From the NCBI GenBank assembly GCA_029891345.1, contig CM056995.1, positions 219,816,260 to 219,880,259 on the forward strand: a DNA stretch of 64,000 nucleotides, written 5' to 3'. This stretch comes from Dryococelus australis (Eukaryota; Arthropoda; Insecta; Phasmatodea; Phasmatidae). Both the position numbers and the translations under genes were made by a program. Of this stretch, positions 46,042 through 57,668 are shown in pieces; the first letter of the stretch is position 1, and each line of letters opens with the position of its first letter. The notes beneath the pieces are model-generated. The model was not told the origin of the DNA. It ran no database searches and saw only the letters and a list, made by a program, of their open reading frames with translations.

Positions 46042-46380
46042 ATGATGAAATGCAGTTATAGCAGGCAGAATATGTTATCAGCTATTGTGACATATGGAAA
46101 GCTTAACTCAATTGCAGCACTCGACAAAGAAACTGAGCTCACATACATGCCTAAATAATTCCTTCTGACATATGCTCGACATGAAATACGATATGTCTAC
46201 AAACATCTACCTGCACATCTACAACAGGACGACGAGATACGCGACTGTCTCCCATGTACAGAGTGTTTGCAAGTATGTACTACTGTTTGGACACATCACA
46301 TTCTAAGGGCTGGTGTAATGCACGTCAGAAGAGTGCTGAAGGAGCATCCAATACTGATTCCTTCCCTTAGGAACTCATGA
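46042..46380 (+). pseudogene. Interrupted short ORF in the inverted-repeat spacer
   Basis: One plus-strand frame runs from ATG 46042 to TGA 46380 (113 codons) with a single TAA at 46155-46157. The N-terminal part reads MMKCSYSRQNMLSAIVTYG, and the second part has RYVYKHLPAHLQQDDEIRD and a Cys cluster (CLPCTECLQVC). No family is recognised. The coherent composition on both sides of the stop suggests a former small gene, possibly another member of the cluster. It could also be chance. Confidence 0.3.
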
Positions 46381-46865
46381 AGAACAGAGAGAGAGAGATG
46401 TGTACCTGGAGTAGCTGATGAGGTTGTCGTTCTGACACAGGTTCAGCTGACAGTCACCATCAAGCTTGCATTTTCTGTCCTTGGGAGCCCTTGGTGCAGT
46501 GGTAGAGGTGGCCTCAATCTAGCAGAATGCACTCTCTCACTCCGCCTGGTGGTAGGAGCTGTCCCGGCTGTGGTTGGATATATACATGAATCTCACAATA
46601 GTAGTTGTTAAACTAACAATATGATGGTTTTAGTATAGGGTTGGCCAGCTCAGTTACCATCCAGAATTCGAAGAGTGAACAGAGGCTTCTTCGACGATGG
46701 AGAACAGATGTTTGTGTCGCTACTGCAAGAAGACTTTTTCTCAAAGCTGCAATGCTCGTCTACATGCGACTTGTTGTGCTCACAATATGAAGTGTGCTTA
46801 TGTGTATTGAAAAGAGTGTCACTCTCATTTTCGACGACGTGACAACTTAAAAAAAAAACATATTA

Positions 46866-48604
46866 CAACATGCAAAGAACTCCTTCCTGCACGTGTCAGT
46901 CAGTATTTGCTGAGATTAAAGCAATCTATATTTGGGGGGATACCTGCGAAAAAACCAACAACATCATTATAGATATTGTATCCAACCATGAAAACGGCAA
47001 TTGCTGGATCAGCTCCTAGAGATTCATGCAAATACTGTAACAGAACATTTGTACATGAATACACTGCGAAGAGAATTATGAACCATAAATGTAAGTTGAA
47101 TTCATATCGCATAGGATATCGATTTGATAAGTGTCAAGGTGTCTTCACTCGTACAGATAGTTTAAAAATGTATATGAAAAAGTGCAAACATCTAGTTCCT
47201 GCTAAGCAACATACCTTTGATGAGCAGGTGCCTGCCATATCGTGTAATGGTACACCAACATTCGACCTGAACAATTCTTCGGGGAGGAGGAAACAGTGTT
47301 GCTATTGTGGTAAGATCTTTAGTAGAAATAGCAATGCACGACAACATGGGAGATCTACCTGTGTCCCAGTGTAGTAAACCAGATATACTACCTAACTGAA
47401 ATTATGTTTATGGATTGCTTAAATCCCACTGACGAAATATGAAAATATGTACATATGTACGACATGTGGGATTGTTGGGATCGTCAGTATGTAGTTGTTA
47501 TTAGAAGAGTGAATATCGAAGATGGAACATACTTCAGAACGTCATTTGTGCCGGTTCTGCAAGAAGTCGTTTTTCAACAACTGCCATATTCGTCGACATG
47601 AGACTGATTGTTCTATGAGCGTGAAGCAATCTACCTTAACATGTGAACAGTGCAAGTCTCAATTTGGATGACCTGATAACTTAAAAAGACATCTTGTGTC
47701 ATGTGATGGACTTTCATCCGAAACAGCTAAGTGAAGTAGGACCACATTGAATACACTCTCACCATCGACATCAGACCGGAACATTGCAGACCATTCTCCA
47801 CAAGAATCAAGAGTGTGGATTGCACCTGCCATAATGGATACTAGTGAACTATCACTATTAGCATCATCGATCCTCGACATGTACATTTCTCCAAAGACAT
47901 GCAGATATTTATGTTGCGACTGTGGCAATATATTTAGTATGCGTTACAGTGCCCGTCAACATGAGAAACCTGGACAATGTTCGATGAAGTCGAGCTGGGG
48001 ATTTTTAACTAGCCAATGTTATAAGTGTGGTCATGAGTTAACATGTTATCAACCACCAGGAAGCATTCCAGCCAGAGTGTACGCAAAATATCGGGCTATC
48101 GGGTATAACTATGTCGTGAGACAAGTAACAATCATATGAAATATTGTACATATGAAAAGGACCCTCCTTGCCTCCTCCATACGGCAAGCGAAACAAATGA
48201 GAATGGGTTTATACTGAAAGAATCTACTTTTCGTGGTCTAATAAAGACGAATGTTGCAAACAGGAATGGCGAAAGATCATTGTACATATCTTAAGCATAT
48301 GAAGCAGATTATTATTGATCAACTTACAGATGAGATGGAAAAAGGTGTGTTAAAATATAATTTATGGTTGGAATGTCAGTATACCAAAACAGAACCACAC
48401 GATGATGAATTTAGACAGACAACCTTCAATACCGCGAATGTGCATCTGCATAAAATGCATGACATCGAAGACAGTGTTGAAGCTAGTATACAGAAGATTT
48501 GTCAGGAAGAAGAAAAGTACCTGATAAAGGGTTCCAGTTGGACATTACAAAGGATCGATCATCTACAGTTGAGAACGAATTCACTTAGACCATTTCACAA
48601 TTAG
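46866..48604 (+). pseudogene. Unit A: multi-zinc-finger protein plus polymerase-type N-terminal domain (right arm)
   Basis: Fingers in order: CKYCNRTFVHEYTAKRIMNH, CQGVFTRTDSLKMYMKKC and CCYCGKIFSRNSNARQHGRS (46976-47374). After a gap come a finger at 47540-47690 (CRFCKKSF ... H-x3-H, CEQCKSQFG) and LCCDCGNIFSMRYSARQHEK (47910-). The 3' part is shifted: FILKESTFRGLIK (48209-) then 48251-48604 with YLKHMKQIIIDQLTDEMEKG, LKYNLWLECQYTKTEPHDDE, EASIQKICQEEEKYLIKG and SSWTLQRIDHLQLRTNS, the complete set of blocks of the domain that precedes PolB in Polintons. The protein stops about 5 residues after the last block. Several frame breaks lie between fingers. Confidence 0.65.
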
Positions 48605-49081
48605 GTGCATATACTACTACAGAGAGAATTATAACATAGCTTCATCTTCGATCAGCAGAATGGAGGTCTATATAACTGACAAAAGCACATGTGCAAAAGG
48701 ATCGACATCCAGATATTATTTGTGTGGTGTGGCATTTGGGATAATCTAAAGATACACTCGTACATGTAAAAAAAAACACAACTTTTGCCTGGCACGAGAC
48801 AGCATGCATTGTCGCAAGTATAGGCTAGCCATCTTACTGAGTCGACATGTAAACTAACGATGGTCGAGCACACTTTTACATTAAATGGACTGCATCGTGT
48901 TCCACACCTGTGTGTGTGTGTGTGAAAAAGTAAATATAAGTGTTTCAGACATTGAAGAGTGCAACCCATACATATAATTAGAATTTATGAACAACAAACA
49001 GGTTAGAATAGACTGGCCAGCTCAGTTGTTGTTCAGGCCCCGAAGAGTGAATATCGGCTGTGGATAACATGCTCTTAATCG

Positions 49082-50030
49082 ATGACGGAAAATACTCAGG
49101 AAAGTTATTTGTGCCACTACTCTACAATAACCAGCTTCATACAACATAAAACAGGTTGTCATCAGAATCTAGAACTTACTGTGTTCGCATGTGAACATTG
49201 TGAATTGCAGTTTGTCAGATCTGGTAACTTGAGAAAACATCTTGCAAAGTGTAAGGGTCTCCCTTACTGCCTGCAAGGCGAAGATGAGCAAATAAACTTG
49301 CGGGTTCATGTACAATTTTTGAGAGCAGTTCTTTGCTCGCACAATAACATTCATGCAACTATTGTGACAAGGCGTTTACATGTGCACATGATGCAAGGAG
49401 ACATGAATAAAGTACTTGTGAGAGGAACACCATTTTAGTATGGCATAAAGATGTGATACGTGTAGACGAAGGTATGACCATAATGCCAATTTAAATAGAC
49501 ATTTAAAATTTTGTAAAGGAATGGCCACTGATGAACAACTAGAATGATATTCAGCATCTTCGCAGACTAATGTTAATGGCTTTATCCTGAAGCGATCTGC
49601 ATTCAGTGGGCTTTTTAAATATTTTATTGCTCCGAATATGTCAACTACACCGCACAATTTGTGCTCTTTCCTGGCATGTATGGGCCCTAATATAATAAAC
49701 CAACTTATCGATGAGGTAGAACTACATGGTGCTGTCAAATATAATATGTGTCTGGACTGTAACTATACAAAGACAGAGTCTGATGGTGATGAATATTGTA
49801 CCAGACCTTTTAATACTTCGACTGTAGCTGTGCATCATTCCTTTGCAACAGAAGACGTGATTGTTGATAGTATACACAATAAATGTCAAGAGGAAGAATA
49901 AATGATGGCCAAGAGTTCGGGTTTGACCCTGGCTTCAGTAAACAATCTAGAGTTTAGAACAAATAAGTACTACCCAGTTAGCAAATAGCCACATGCTGAT
50001 TTTCCCTCTACCTCTCTGCTGAGAGGATAG
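49082..50030 (+). pseudogene. Unit B: zinc fingers plus polymerase-type N-terminal domain (right arm)
   Basis: The 49082-49438 piece has FACEHCELQFVRSGNLRKHL. A finger at 49450-49520 (C-x2-C-x(4)-Y then H-x3-C, in another frame) follows. NGFILKRSAFSGLFKYFIAP (49580-49635) is the S-A-x-x-G start of the polymerase-associated domain. 49638-49901 has NLCSFLACMGPNIINQLIDE, YNMCLDCNYTKTESDGDEYC and HNKCQEEE. After a stop the frame continues with LTLASVNNLEFRTNKYYP and ends FPSTSLLRG at about 50029. Two in-frame stops (49901, about 49987) and one shift are present. The final stop aligns with that of unit B'. Confidence 0.65.
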
Positions 50031-50247
50031 CTACATAGCTTTTTCTTCGACCAGCAGAAGAGGTTATAAATTACTGCTAGTGCAGAAATTAACACACAGT
50101 TGTTAAACTGACTTGTGTGACATCGGTACTGCAAGAAGTTCGCAGTGAGGAGACAACAGTGAGGAGTCTGCAATGAGAAGTCAGCAGTGAGGAGACAGCA
50201 GAGGAGTCGGGACTACAACACGGTAGTAGAGGTGTTTTTGAGTTCAC

Positions 50248-51168
50248 ATGTGCTTGAAGATGACGAAAACCTCTGAAGGTGTGCAATCGAGTACGACTGC
50301 ATGCAAAACATCACCGATCGATCTACAATTACATAGAAAACATTGTCGTTATTGTGACAATGTCGTCGGTAAAAGTTACAATACATGTCGTCATGAACAG
50401 AGCGAATGTACAAAGAAATCGACCTCCAGAATTCTAACATGTAGTATGTGTGGTGCGCCATTTGGTAGAAGCGATAATGTAAAGAGACATATTGGTACAT
50501 GCAAAGGTTTGGTACCTTTGCTTGACACAAGACAGAATGTTTTGCTGCATGACAATGCTAGCCATCCTGCTCATCATTTCTGTAAACTAATGATAGTTCG
50601 AGCACCCATACCATTATGTGGGCCTGCATGGTGGTCCCAAACAGAGTGCAAAGAAGGAAATATGAGTGATTCAGACATTGAAGAGTGTGAACCATACAGA
50701 CCGTCAGAAGTTGTGAACAACAACAACAAACCGACACCACTAACATGTAAAGTGGTAAACAAGATCCTATCCAGGATGCTGAGAACGAAAATGTGACCTC
50801 CAAGTCTGCTGGTGATGCTGAATATGCATATTCTACCTATGACGAAAACGTGCCGACATCTGCAAAGCGAAAGTATAAATATGATTCTAATGACAAGACG
50901 TACTTGAAGTTGGGACCAGAGAAATATGGATTCGAACCTAGTACTCTAAATCCAGAGGTATCTCAAAACCAACCAATCATGGAGGAAGAACAGTGATCGT
51001 GAACCTTCTGCGAATAATTACGTGAATTCAAACTACTCTGAAGATCCCAATGACCTAGTTGATAGACTGCGATTGTTGGTTTCATTGCAGAGAAGTGGAT
51101 ATCTGTCTGTCACACGAGCAATAAATTCGATTATTGATGACCTCAGAGAGAGAGAGAGGCTTAATTGA
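50248..51168 (+). pseudogene. Unit C: zinc-finger protein with Polinton virion-type C-terminus (right arm)
   Basis: The 182-codon open piece (50248-50796) contains CRYCDNVVGKSYNTCRHEQS and CSMCGAPFGRSDNVKRHIGT (two C-x2-C ... H-x(3-4)-H/C fingers), then LVPLLDTRQNVLLHDNASH, SDSDIEECEPYRPSEVVNNN and a basic end. A short overlap leads to 50793-50996 (KTYLKLGPEKYGFEPSTLNP). After a frameshift near 51000 comes YSEDPNDLVDRLRLLVSLQ ... INSIIDDLRERE, ending near 51165. The last domain equals the D-P-N-E-L-V-D-R-L tail of the conserved Polinton virion-type protein, so this unit looks like that protein with a zinc-finger N-terminus. It is among the least damaged units; two shifts separate its three parts. 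Confidence 0.65.
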
Positions 51169-51314
51169 ATTATATATTATATTTGTATGTGTATGTGATT
51201 TGGTTATGTGTATAAATAAAAACAAAAAATTAATTTGGCCTTTTATTTCTATTGTCTAAGAAATATACGTACTGTTTTGTGTTAGCAAATATCTTGCTGC
51301 ACTCGCTTGCCGAC

Positions 51315-52689
51315 TGCTAACAACGTAAGTACATTTTGTCAAGGAATGGTGGTGCAGTACTTGCAGGGGGTAGTTGCTTTCTTGGTCAGTAGTGTATACC
51401 ATACGTGGACGGTCATTACTTCCAGTGAGTTCACGACTACGTCGAGATGTGTTCGCTACCTGCAGGTCTTTACTGCTACTTCAGTTAAGGTAAACCTCTG
51501 CTCTGCATCTTATAAAAGCGGAGTACATACTTAGTTGAAATGTGTGTGTGTGTGTGTGTGTGTAGCGATACTTCCTTACTTGTTATGAGTAGTTCGTTTC
51601 GTAATGAGCTTACAGTTCTAGCAATATAAATATAATCTCTCTTGCATGACTAATGTATGTTTTTTTTCGTATGTGTTTACGGTTCTGGCACTAAGTAGTG
51701 AGTTCCTCTCGTAAAGGAAAACGCACTCGACTGGTCTCCCACCCTGGCATCTCGCACCTAAGTGTTATGTGTTATCCTTAGAATTGCTGGTGGCTGGTTT
51801 CGTTCCATTCAACAGGTATGGAAAGCTTTCTGCTCAGTACGGTATTAGGCTATGAAGGACCAGAGTGGGAGGCAACTGAGGCTTGGTACACGAGTGCAGG
51901 TCGGAGATGGAGTATGGCTACCTGTCACGGCCGAGTCGGCTGATGCTAGTGTTGTGGGTGATGGCTGACTATTTTCGTTTCGTAGGGAGGTCGTTCTGGT
52001 GCAGGGATGGTGGTCTGGTCTTGGCTAGCATTGCTTAACATACACCCTGCGCTTGTGTGCTTGTGCTTGTTGGTATGTACTTATAGATTTTTTTTTCATT
52101 TACATCGGTGTGTAGCAGTGTTGACCTTAAAACACTATTTTTTCTGCTTAATGATTTCGATTTGTAATGAGGTCGTTTTGTTGTACTGATGTGGTATTTT
52201 CTAGGATCGTACCACAACCTGCGCTTGTGTGGTTGTGCTGATAAATAAGTACATTTCCCTTTACATTACGTTCTCTGTTTGCATCGCTGTATGGCAGTGT
52301 TGTATGTATCGTTCCCGGCTGTCGAATGCGTCATTGCTTAGGCGGGTCCAGAAATATGTACCTGTGTGCCTCGCGATGACAAGTCTGGCGGGTGAGTAGG
52401 CCTGTGTGAGTATTTCTTTGCCAATATTGTAGGCACGCGTCTTGAGGGAGAACACTTCGGCAGCTCGCGATGGAAAGTCTGGCGAGTGTGTAGGCCAATG
52501 CATGTATTTACTTCCTCTAACCTATGCACACATATGTATGCTATTTATTCTCCTCTCACGTCTCATGCAATGGTGGTTGTGTGGTCAAGGTATCAGACTG
52601 GTAACCCAAGGGAATCCGGAACGATCTCCTGCACTTCCTCGTGCATTTTTTGGCAAGTGCATATACCTATACAAGTATTTCTTCTCCTG
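51315..52689. other. Unassigned; (TG)n and degenerate tandem segments
   Basis: A TG repeat lies at 51541-51563. 52365-52420 and 52465-52520 share a diverged direct repeat (TCGCGATG-A/G-A-AAGTCTGGCG), and 52040-52080 resembles 52210-52240 (CCTGCGCTTGTGTG). Open frames here are short and change frame with the repeats. Nothing coding is recognised. Confidence 0.5.
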
Positions 52690-53150
52690 GCATGCAATGT
52701 CCGTCGAGGATGTCGTTGGCTTAGGGGGGTCCGGAGGTCGTCTCTTTTCGTGGTCTGAGGTGATGCCTGAATTTGATAATTGTCTCTCAAACGATTCCGA
52801 TCCTGGTGCATCATGTCTGTTGAGGGCATCATTGACTTAGGCGAGTAGTCCAGAGGTCGTGTCTTTTTGTTGCCTGGGGTAATGTATATGTTATTAATTT
52901 GGTAATTCAGTGCTGCGGTACTAACTGCAGTGCTGTGGTGGTGCTGTGGTGGTAACTGCTGTGCTGGAGTGCTGGCTGCAATACTAACTGTGGTTCTAAC
53001 TGTGGTGCTAAGTTTTCTTATAAGGTATGCTTGACACCACGACCCTTTTCATCATCGTTGTCGTGGGTGGTGCCTATGTTATGAATTTGGTAATTGTATA
53101 TCTAATGGTTCTAATATTATGGGCAACTATGCTTATATTTACTTGCACCA
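52690..53150 (+). repeat. Diverged satellite monomers, left part
   Basis: Units beginning near GTCCGTCGAGGATGTCGTTG (52697) and GTCTGTTGAGGGCATC (52814) each run into a GGTGATGCCT/GGTAATGTAT ... AATTTGGTAATT segment. They are related to the regular array at 54.9-56.3 kb. 52905-53015 is a low-complexity stretch rich in CTGTGGTG/GTGCTG. The monomer at about 53030-53150 matches the array consensus well (GGTGCCTATGTTATGAATTT). Confidence 0.65.
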
Positions 53151-54930
53151 CAAGTGGTTCAGTAAGTAAACAAATTCTACAGACTAACAAGTTGGCAGGT
53201 ACTTAAAGCATAATTCAATTAAGTTAAGAGCCCTTTTCTTTTGAAACAATAATATGGCACATTATACCATATTCTCTTATGAGGGAATGATTACACAATT
53301 CAGGTACAAGAATGATTTTGAGTAAGAATCATAAAGGTTACAAAAATTACTAGCAAACACTTGAATATAGTTTCACCAACATGCCTTTGATAGGTGAACG
53401 CCAACATCAACGGAGCACGATGCCACAAAATTTAACTAAGGTGCGTTCATGCCCGCACAGAGTACTACTTTAAAGCTGCCACACCGGGCCTTAGCAAGGG
53501 TTCGTACACGCTGTGCATAAACCAAATTAGCAAACCAGCCCTCAGAAGGCTACAGAAAACAGTATTTACTTACAATGGTTCAAGTTTTCTGAGTGAACCT
53601 AGCAGTCCTTTATTTGCTGAAAAGATGTGTGCAGTCGGTTCACGCCGCTGGGTCTCGCCCGGTGACAAAACATCCGAACAGGACTATTTCTCAACTCTTG
53701 AGCTAAAACGTTAAATATCCAGTAAATCCTCATTAATCAGACTCAGGAAGTGACCCAAAATGCAATATTAAAACACTTAGGGGCGCGATGAAAGGTTACG
53801 TCAAAATTAAAGCCCCGTGGCAGAAAACATTTCAAAAGTACAAATTGCTTAAAATTCATATGAAACTTCGAACACAGCAAAATCAGAATACTAGAAAACT
53901 TGGCCAACACAACAATTAAAAGCTGAAAGGTGGCGGCATGCAGCCCAACCAATGCGCACTAATAGCATAAAAAATTAACAGATTAAAACTTCAATTAAAA
54001 ACCTAAGCAAAGCAAGCTATCTAAGGCCGCCTGAAAACAATTACAATAATTAAAAGGTACACACAGGCCGAACAAAGCCCTAGACAGAAATGCAAATGCA
54101 CAAAACTAAAATTAAAAAATATTCTTGATTTCTAGCAGTTAGACCGGATTGAGGATGCATGAACCACATGGCTTGTGGCAAATGGGGTTAAAAACTTTAT
54201 GAGCCAATTCAAACTTCACTACATTAAAAACTCATTCAAGAGACAAAATTACTAATACTCCAACATTGAGTAACAGCCCTAATAATACTTAAGCATATTT
54301 AACTCTCTACTGCAAAACGCTGTGAAACAAGATATCCAAGGGCCACCACAATGAACTACGGCATCTACTCACTACAGAAACTCAAGCCTCTCACCCGGCA
54401 TAATTAAGTTAGTTACATTATTAATTTTTAGTAAAATAACAAAACAATAGTACTTTAAATGTCGATTGCAGCCACAAGTGTAATCTCAGCACGGTAGCAT
54501 GACTTCACAGCAGTAAAGTCGGCTCAATGAAAAATCATGCTGAAGTTTAATGCCCCGAAAGGGCCAGTTATCGCAATAGCATTTCGACGATCTCCAGGCA
54601 GCTATTCTCACAGGCGAGGCTCAATTAAGAAGTGATCGCCCGAAAAAAAATTACCTGAATCAAGGCTCTAGGCCCGTGTAAAAAGCGTGGAGGGGGTGGG
54701 AAGAGGTGTAGAGGATGAAGCTAGGAAAAAGGGAAAGGATCGAGAGTGTCGATGGAGGTCGACATGAGCACTTATAATAGAAGTGGTGATAGTTCTAAAC
54801 AATGTGGCACTGGTGTTGCGAGAATAAACAAAGGTGACTATGTCCGGGTTCGTAGAGGGCGCCTCAACACTATAACGCCCGGTGATATCTCGCAAATTAC
54901 TTAGCGCCATGAACCATTGTTGCATACTCT
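53151..54930. mobile_element. Unidentified 1.8-kb insertion in the satellite
   Basis: Satellite sequence stops after CAACTATGCTTATA-TTTACTTG (about 53150) and resumes at about 54935 (GGTCATACTTGGCC), so this block appears inserted into one monomer. It has no tandem structure and no recognised protein. A minus-strand open frame (54925-54668, 85 codons) starts at its right edge. I found no convincing terminal repeats, so the type is unknown. Confidence 0.4.
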
Positions 54931-54934
54931 TAGG

Positions 54935-56258
54935 TCATACTTGGCCTTTTGGCTTCTTGTCACATGGAGTGATACCTACATTATGGTTTTGGTAGTTGTA
55001 TCTCAAACGGCTTGGTACTTAGAGTCAACTATGCTTAAAAGTATACATACGACATACTTGGGCTCACGACCCTTGTCATCTGAGGTGATGCCTATATTAA
55101 TGATTTTAGTAGTTGTACCTTAAACAGCTCGGTAATTACAGTTTACTATGCTTATAAGTAGACATAAGTCATACTTGACCTTGTGAGCCTTCTTGTCATA
55201 CTGGGTGATGCCTATGTTATGAATTTGACAACTATATATTAAATGGTGAAATTACAGTCAACTATGCTTATAAATTGACATAGGGTATACTTGGCCCTTC
55301 TCCCCTCCTCATAATTGTGGGTGATGCATATGTTATTAGTTTGGTAGTTGTATATCAAATGGTTCAAAAATTACAACCAACTATGCATATAAGTAGACAG
55401 TGGGTCTACTTGGCCCTGCGACCCTTCTAGTCATCAGGGGTGATGTCTACGTTATGAATTTGGTAGTTGTATCTCAAACAGTTCGGAAACTACAGCCAAC
55501 TATGTTTATAAATGTAAATAGGGTCTAAGTGGGCCTACAGTAATTCTCATAGTACTGAGTGATGCCTATATTGTGAATTTGACAGTTATATATCAAATGC
55601 TTCCGATATTATGGCCAACTATGCTTATAGGTAGACATTTGGTCTACTTGACCCGACCACCCTTCTCATCATCCTGGGTGATGCCTATGTTATGAATTTG
55701 ACAACTATATCTTAAATGGTTCGTTAATTACAGTCACCTATGCTTATTAGTAGACATAGGGTCTGCTTCACCCTACGACCATTCCCGTTGTCCTGGGTGA
55801 TGCCTATGTTATAAATATGACAGTTGTATCTTCAAACAGTTCAGCAATTATGGCCAACTATGTTTATACATAGACATAGGTTATATTTTACCCTTCTACC
55901 CTTCTTGTCATCGTGAGTGATGTCTATGTTATGAATTTGACATTTTTATCACACACTGTTCGGAAATTGTGGTCAACTATGCTTATAAGTAGACATGGGA
56001 TCTACTTGACACTTCTACCTTTCTTGTTGTTGTGGTAACACCTCTGTTATGAATTTGACAACTATATCATTAATGGTTCCGAAATTATAGTCAACTATGC
56101 TTATAAGTAGACATATGGTCTACTTGACCCTGCGACCCTTCTCGTCGTCCTGGGTGATGCACATGTTATGAATTTAACAACTATGTCTTAAATGAATTCA
56201 GAAACTTCAAACAACTATGTTTATGAGTAGACCCTTCTACCCTTTTCATAGTCATGGA
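54935..56258 (+). repeat. Satellite array, about 118-119-bp monomer
   Basis: The phrase GTGATGCCTATGTTATGAAT recurs, with variants, at about 55084, 55205, 55321, 55440, 55559, 55678, 55797, 55917, 56034 and 56152, i.e. every 116-121 bp. Each unit also has CAACTATGCTTATAAGTAGA. About 11-12 diverged monomers are present. One more partial unit follows the NUMT at 57456-57545. Confidence 0.88.
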
Positions 56259-56882
56259 TTTCAACTTAACTGAATAGCAGCTTTAATTGGATTAATGTTG
56301 TTACCAAAATATTTTTGATTAATAAATAACCGACACTCATTAATATGAAATAAACCATTTAATATTTTAAATAATGAATTTAATATTCTATTAAGAAAAA
56401 ATAATAAAGGAACCACACTAACATTAATTGCATTATTTATAATAATTATAATTAATAATACAATAGGATTATTTCCATACATTTTTACAAGAACAAGACA
56501 TTTAACTATAACATTAATAATAGCTTTACCCTTATGATTATCTTTCATACTATACGGATGAATAAAAAATACAGAAAGAATATTTACACATTTAGTACCT
56601 ACGGGTACTCCAGGAGTATTGATACCTTTTATAGTTTGTATTGAAACAATCAGTAATATTATCCTACCTGGGACATTAGCCGTTCGATTGGCTGCTAATA
56701 TAATTGCTGGTCACTTGATTATAACATTACTAGGAAATACATCAATAAATGTTTCCGTTAGAATACTATCAATTATATTAATTATTCAAACGATATTATT
56801 AAGATTAGAGGCAGCAGTTGCAATTATTCAAGGATATGTATTTGCTGTTCTAACAACACTATATGCTAGAGAAGTAAACTAA
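56259..56882 (+). pseudogene. ATP6: Nuclear copy of mitochondrial ATP synthase subunit 6
   Basis: With TGA read as Trp, AGA as Ser and ATA as Met, the sequence gives an ATP6 lacking only about the first 20-25 residues. It contains the hydrophobic helices, GWMKNTESMF and [11 protein letters not shown], and the highly conserved [16 protein letters not shown], which includes the essential Arg of the proton path. It ends EVN before TAA at 56880-56882. In the mitochondrion this is the proton-channel subunit of complex V. In the nuclear code it is full of stops and cannot be expressed. The TAA overlaps the COX3 start as TAATG, as in insect mitochondria. Confidence 0.95.
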
Positions 56883-57000
56883 TGTCAGCACACCAAAATC
56901 ACCCTTGCCATTTAGTGGAAATAAGACCTTGACCATTAGCTGGATCGCTTTCAACAATATTAACATTAACAGGAACCATTAATGTTGTGGGAAGAATGTT
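56882..57000 (+). pseudogene. COX3: Nuclear fragment of mitochondrial COX3 (N-terminus)
   Basis: Directly after ATP6, ATG begins with an N-terminus containing HQNHPCHLVE and a conserved Pro-Trp-Pro (TGA read as Trp) before a Leu-Thr-rich first helix. About 39 codons are present before the junction with the reversed COX1 piece near 57000. Subunit 3 of cytochrome c oxidase is the functional mitochondrial product. Confidence 0.93.
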
Positions 57001-57455
<455 letters not shown>

Positions 57456-57545
57456 TATGTTATGAATTTGGTAGTTGTATCTCAAACAGTTCGGAAATTA
57501 CAACCAGCTATGCTTATATGTGCTCTTAGGACATACTTGACCTAA
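57456..57545 (+). repeat. Satellite monomer continuing after the NUMT
   Basis: TATGTTATGAATTTGGTAGT followed by CAGCTATGCTTATA matches the array. Only about 8-9 bp of the monomer (GTGATGCCT) are missing across the NUMT. 57546-57668 holds nothing else. Confidence 0.85.
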
Positions 57546-57668
57546 GGCTGGCAGGGAACCGTGGACTATGGTCTCCCCTTTCATGCGGAAAGTGTGAGTG
57601 CGAAGTGCGAACTTTCGGTAGCACAGAAAAAAACAATGTCGGTTGGGAGCACCCAGAGAACACCGATT

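Larger units (their letters stand above)
43816..46849. other. Spacer of the giant inverted repeat
   Basis: About 3.0 kb between the arms. It holds a truncated MITE (to 44433), a tRNA-Leu-like sequence, a short interrupted ORF (46042-46380) and, at 46697-46860, one more zinc finger (LCRYCKKTFSQSCNARLH) just outside the region of arm homology. At 45530-45610 a stretch resembles the outer-edge sequence of the arms (TTTTATAACCAAATCAC ... CATTCAATAAA), suggesting a remnant of a third copy. 44434-45530 otherwise shows nothing. Confidence 0.55.
46850..51314. repeat. Right arm of the giant imperfect inverted repeat
   Basis: Mirror of 39448-43815, with genes on the plus strand. Similarity is patchy: about 48610-48950 is almost identical to 42190-41860 (translations of roughly 72 codons are the same), while other parts, such as the B units, differ visibly. 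This arm has kept more open reading frame in units A and C. Confidence 0.9.

Noticed and set aside
52442-52840. 132-codon plus-strand open frame in the satellite border
   Set aside because: It runs through degenerate tandem units and has no recognisable domain; equal-length frames exist on the other strand.
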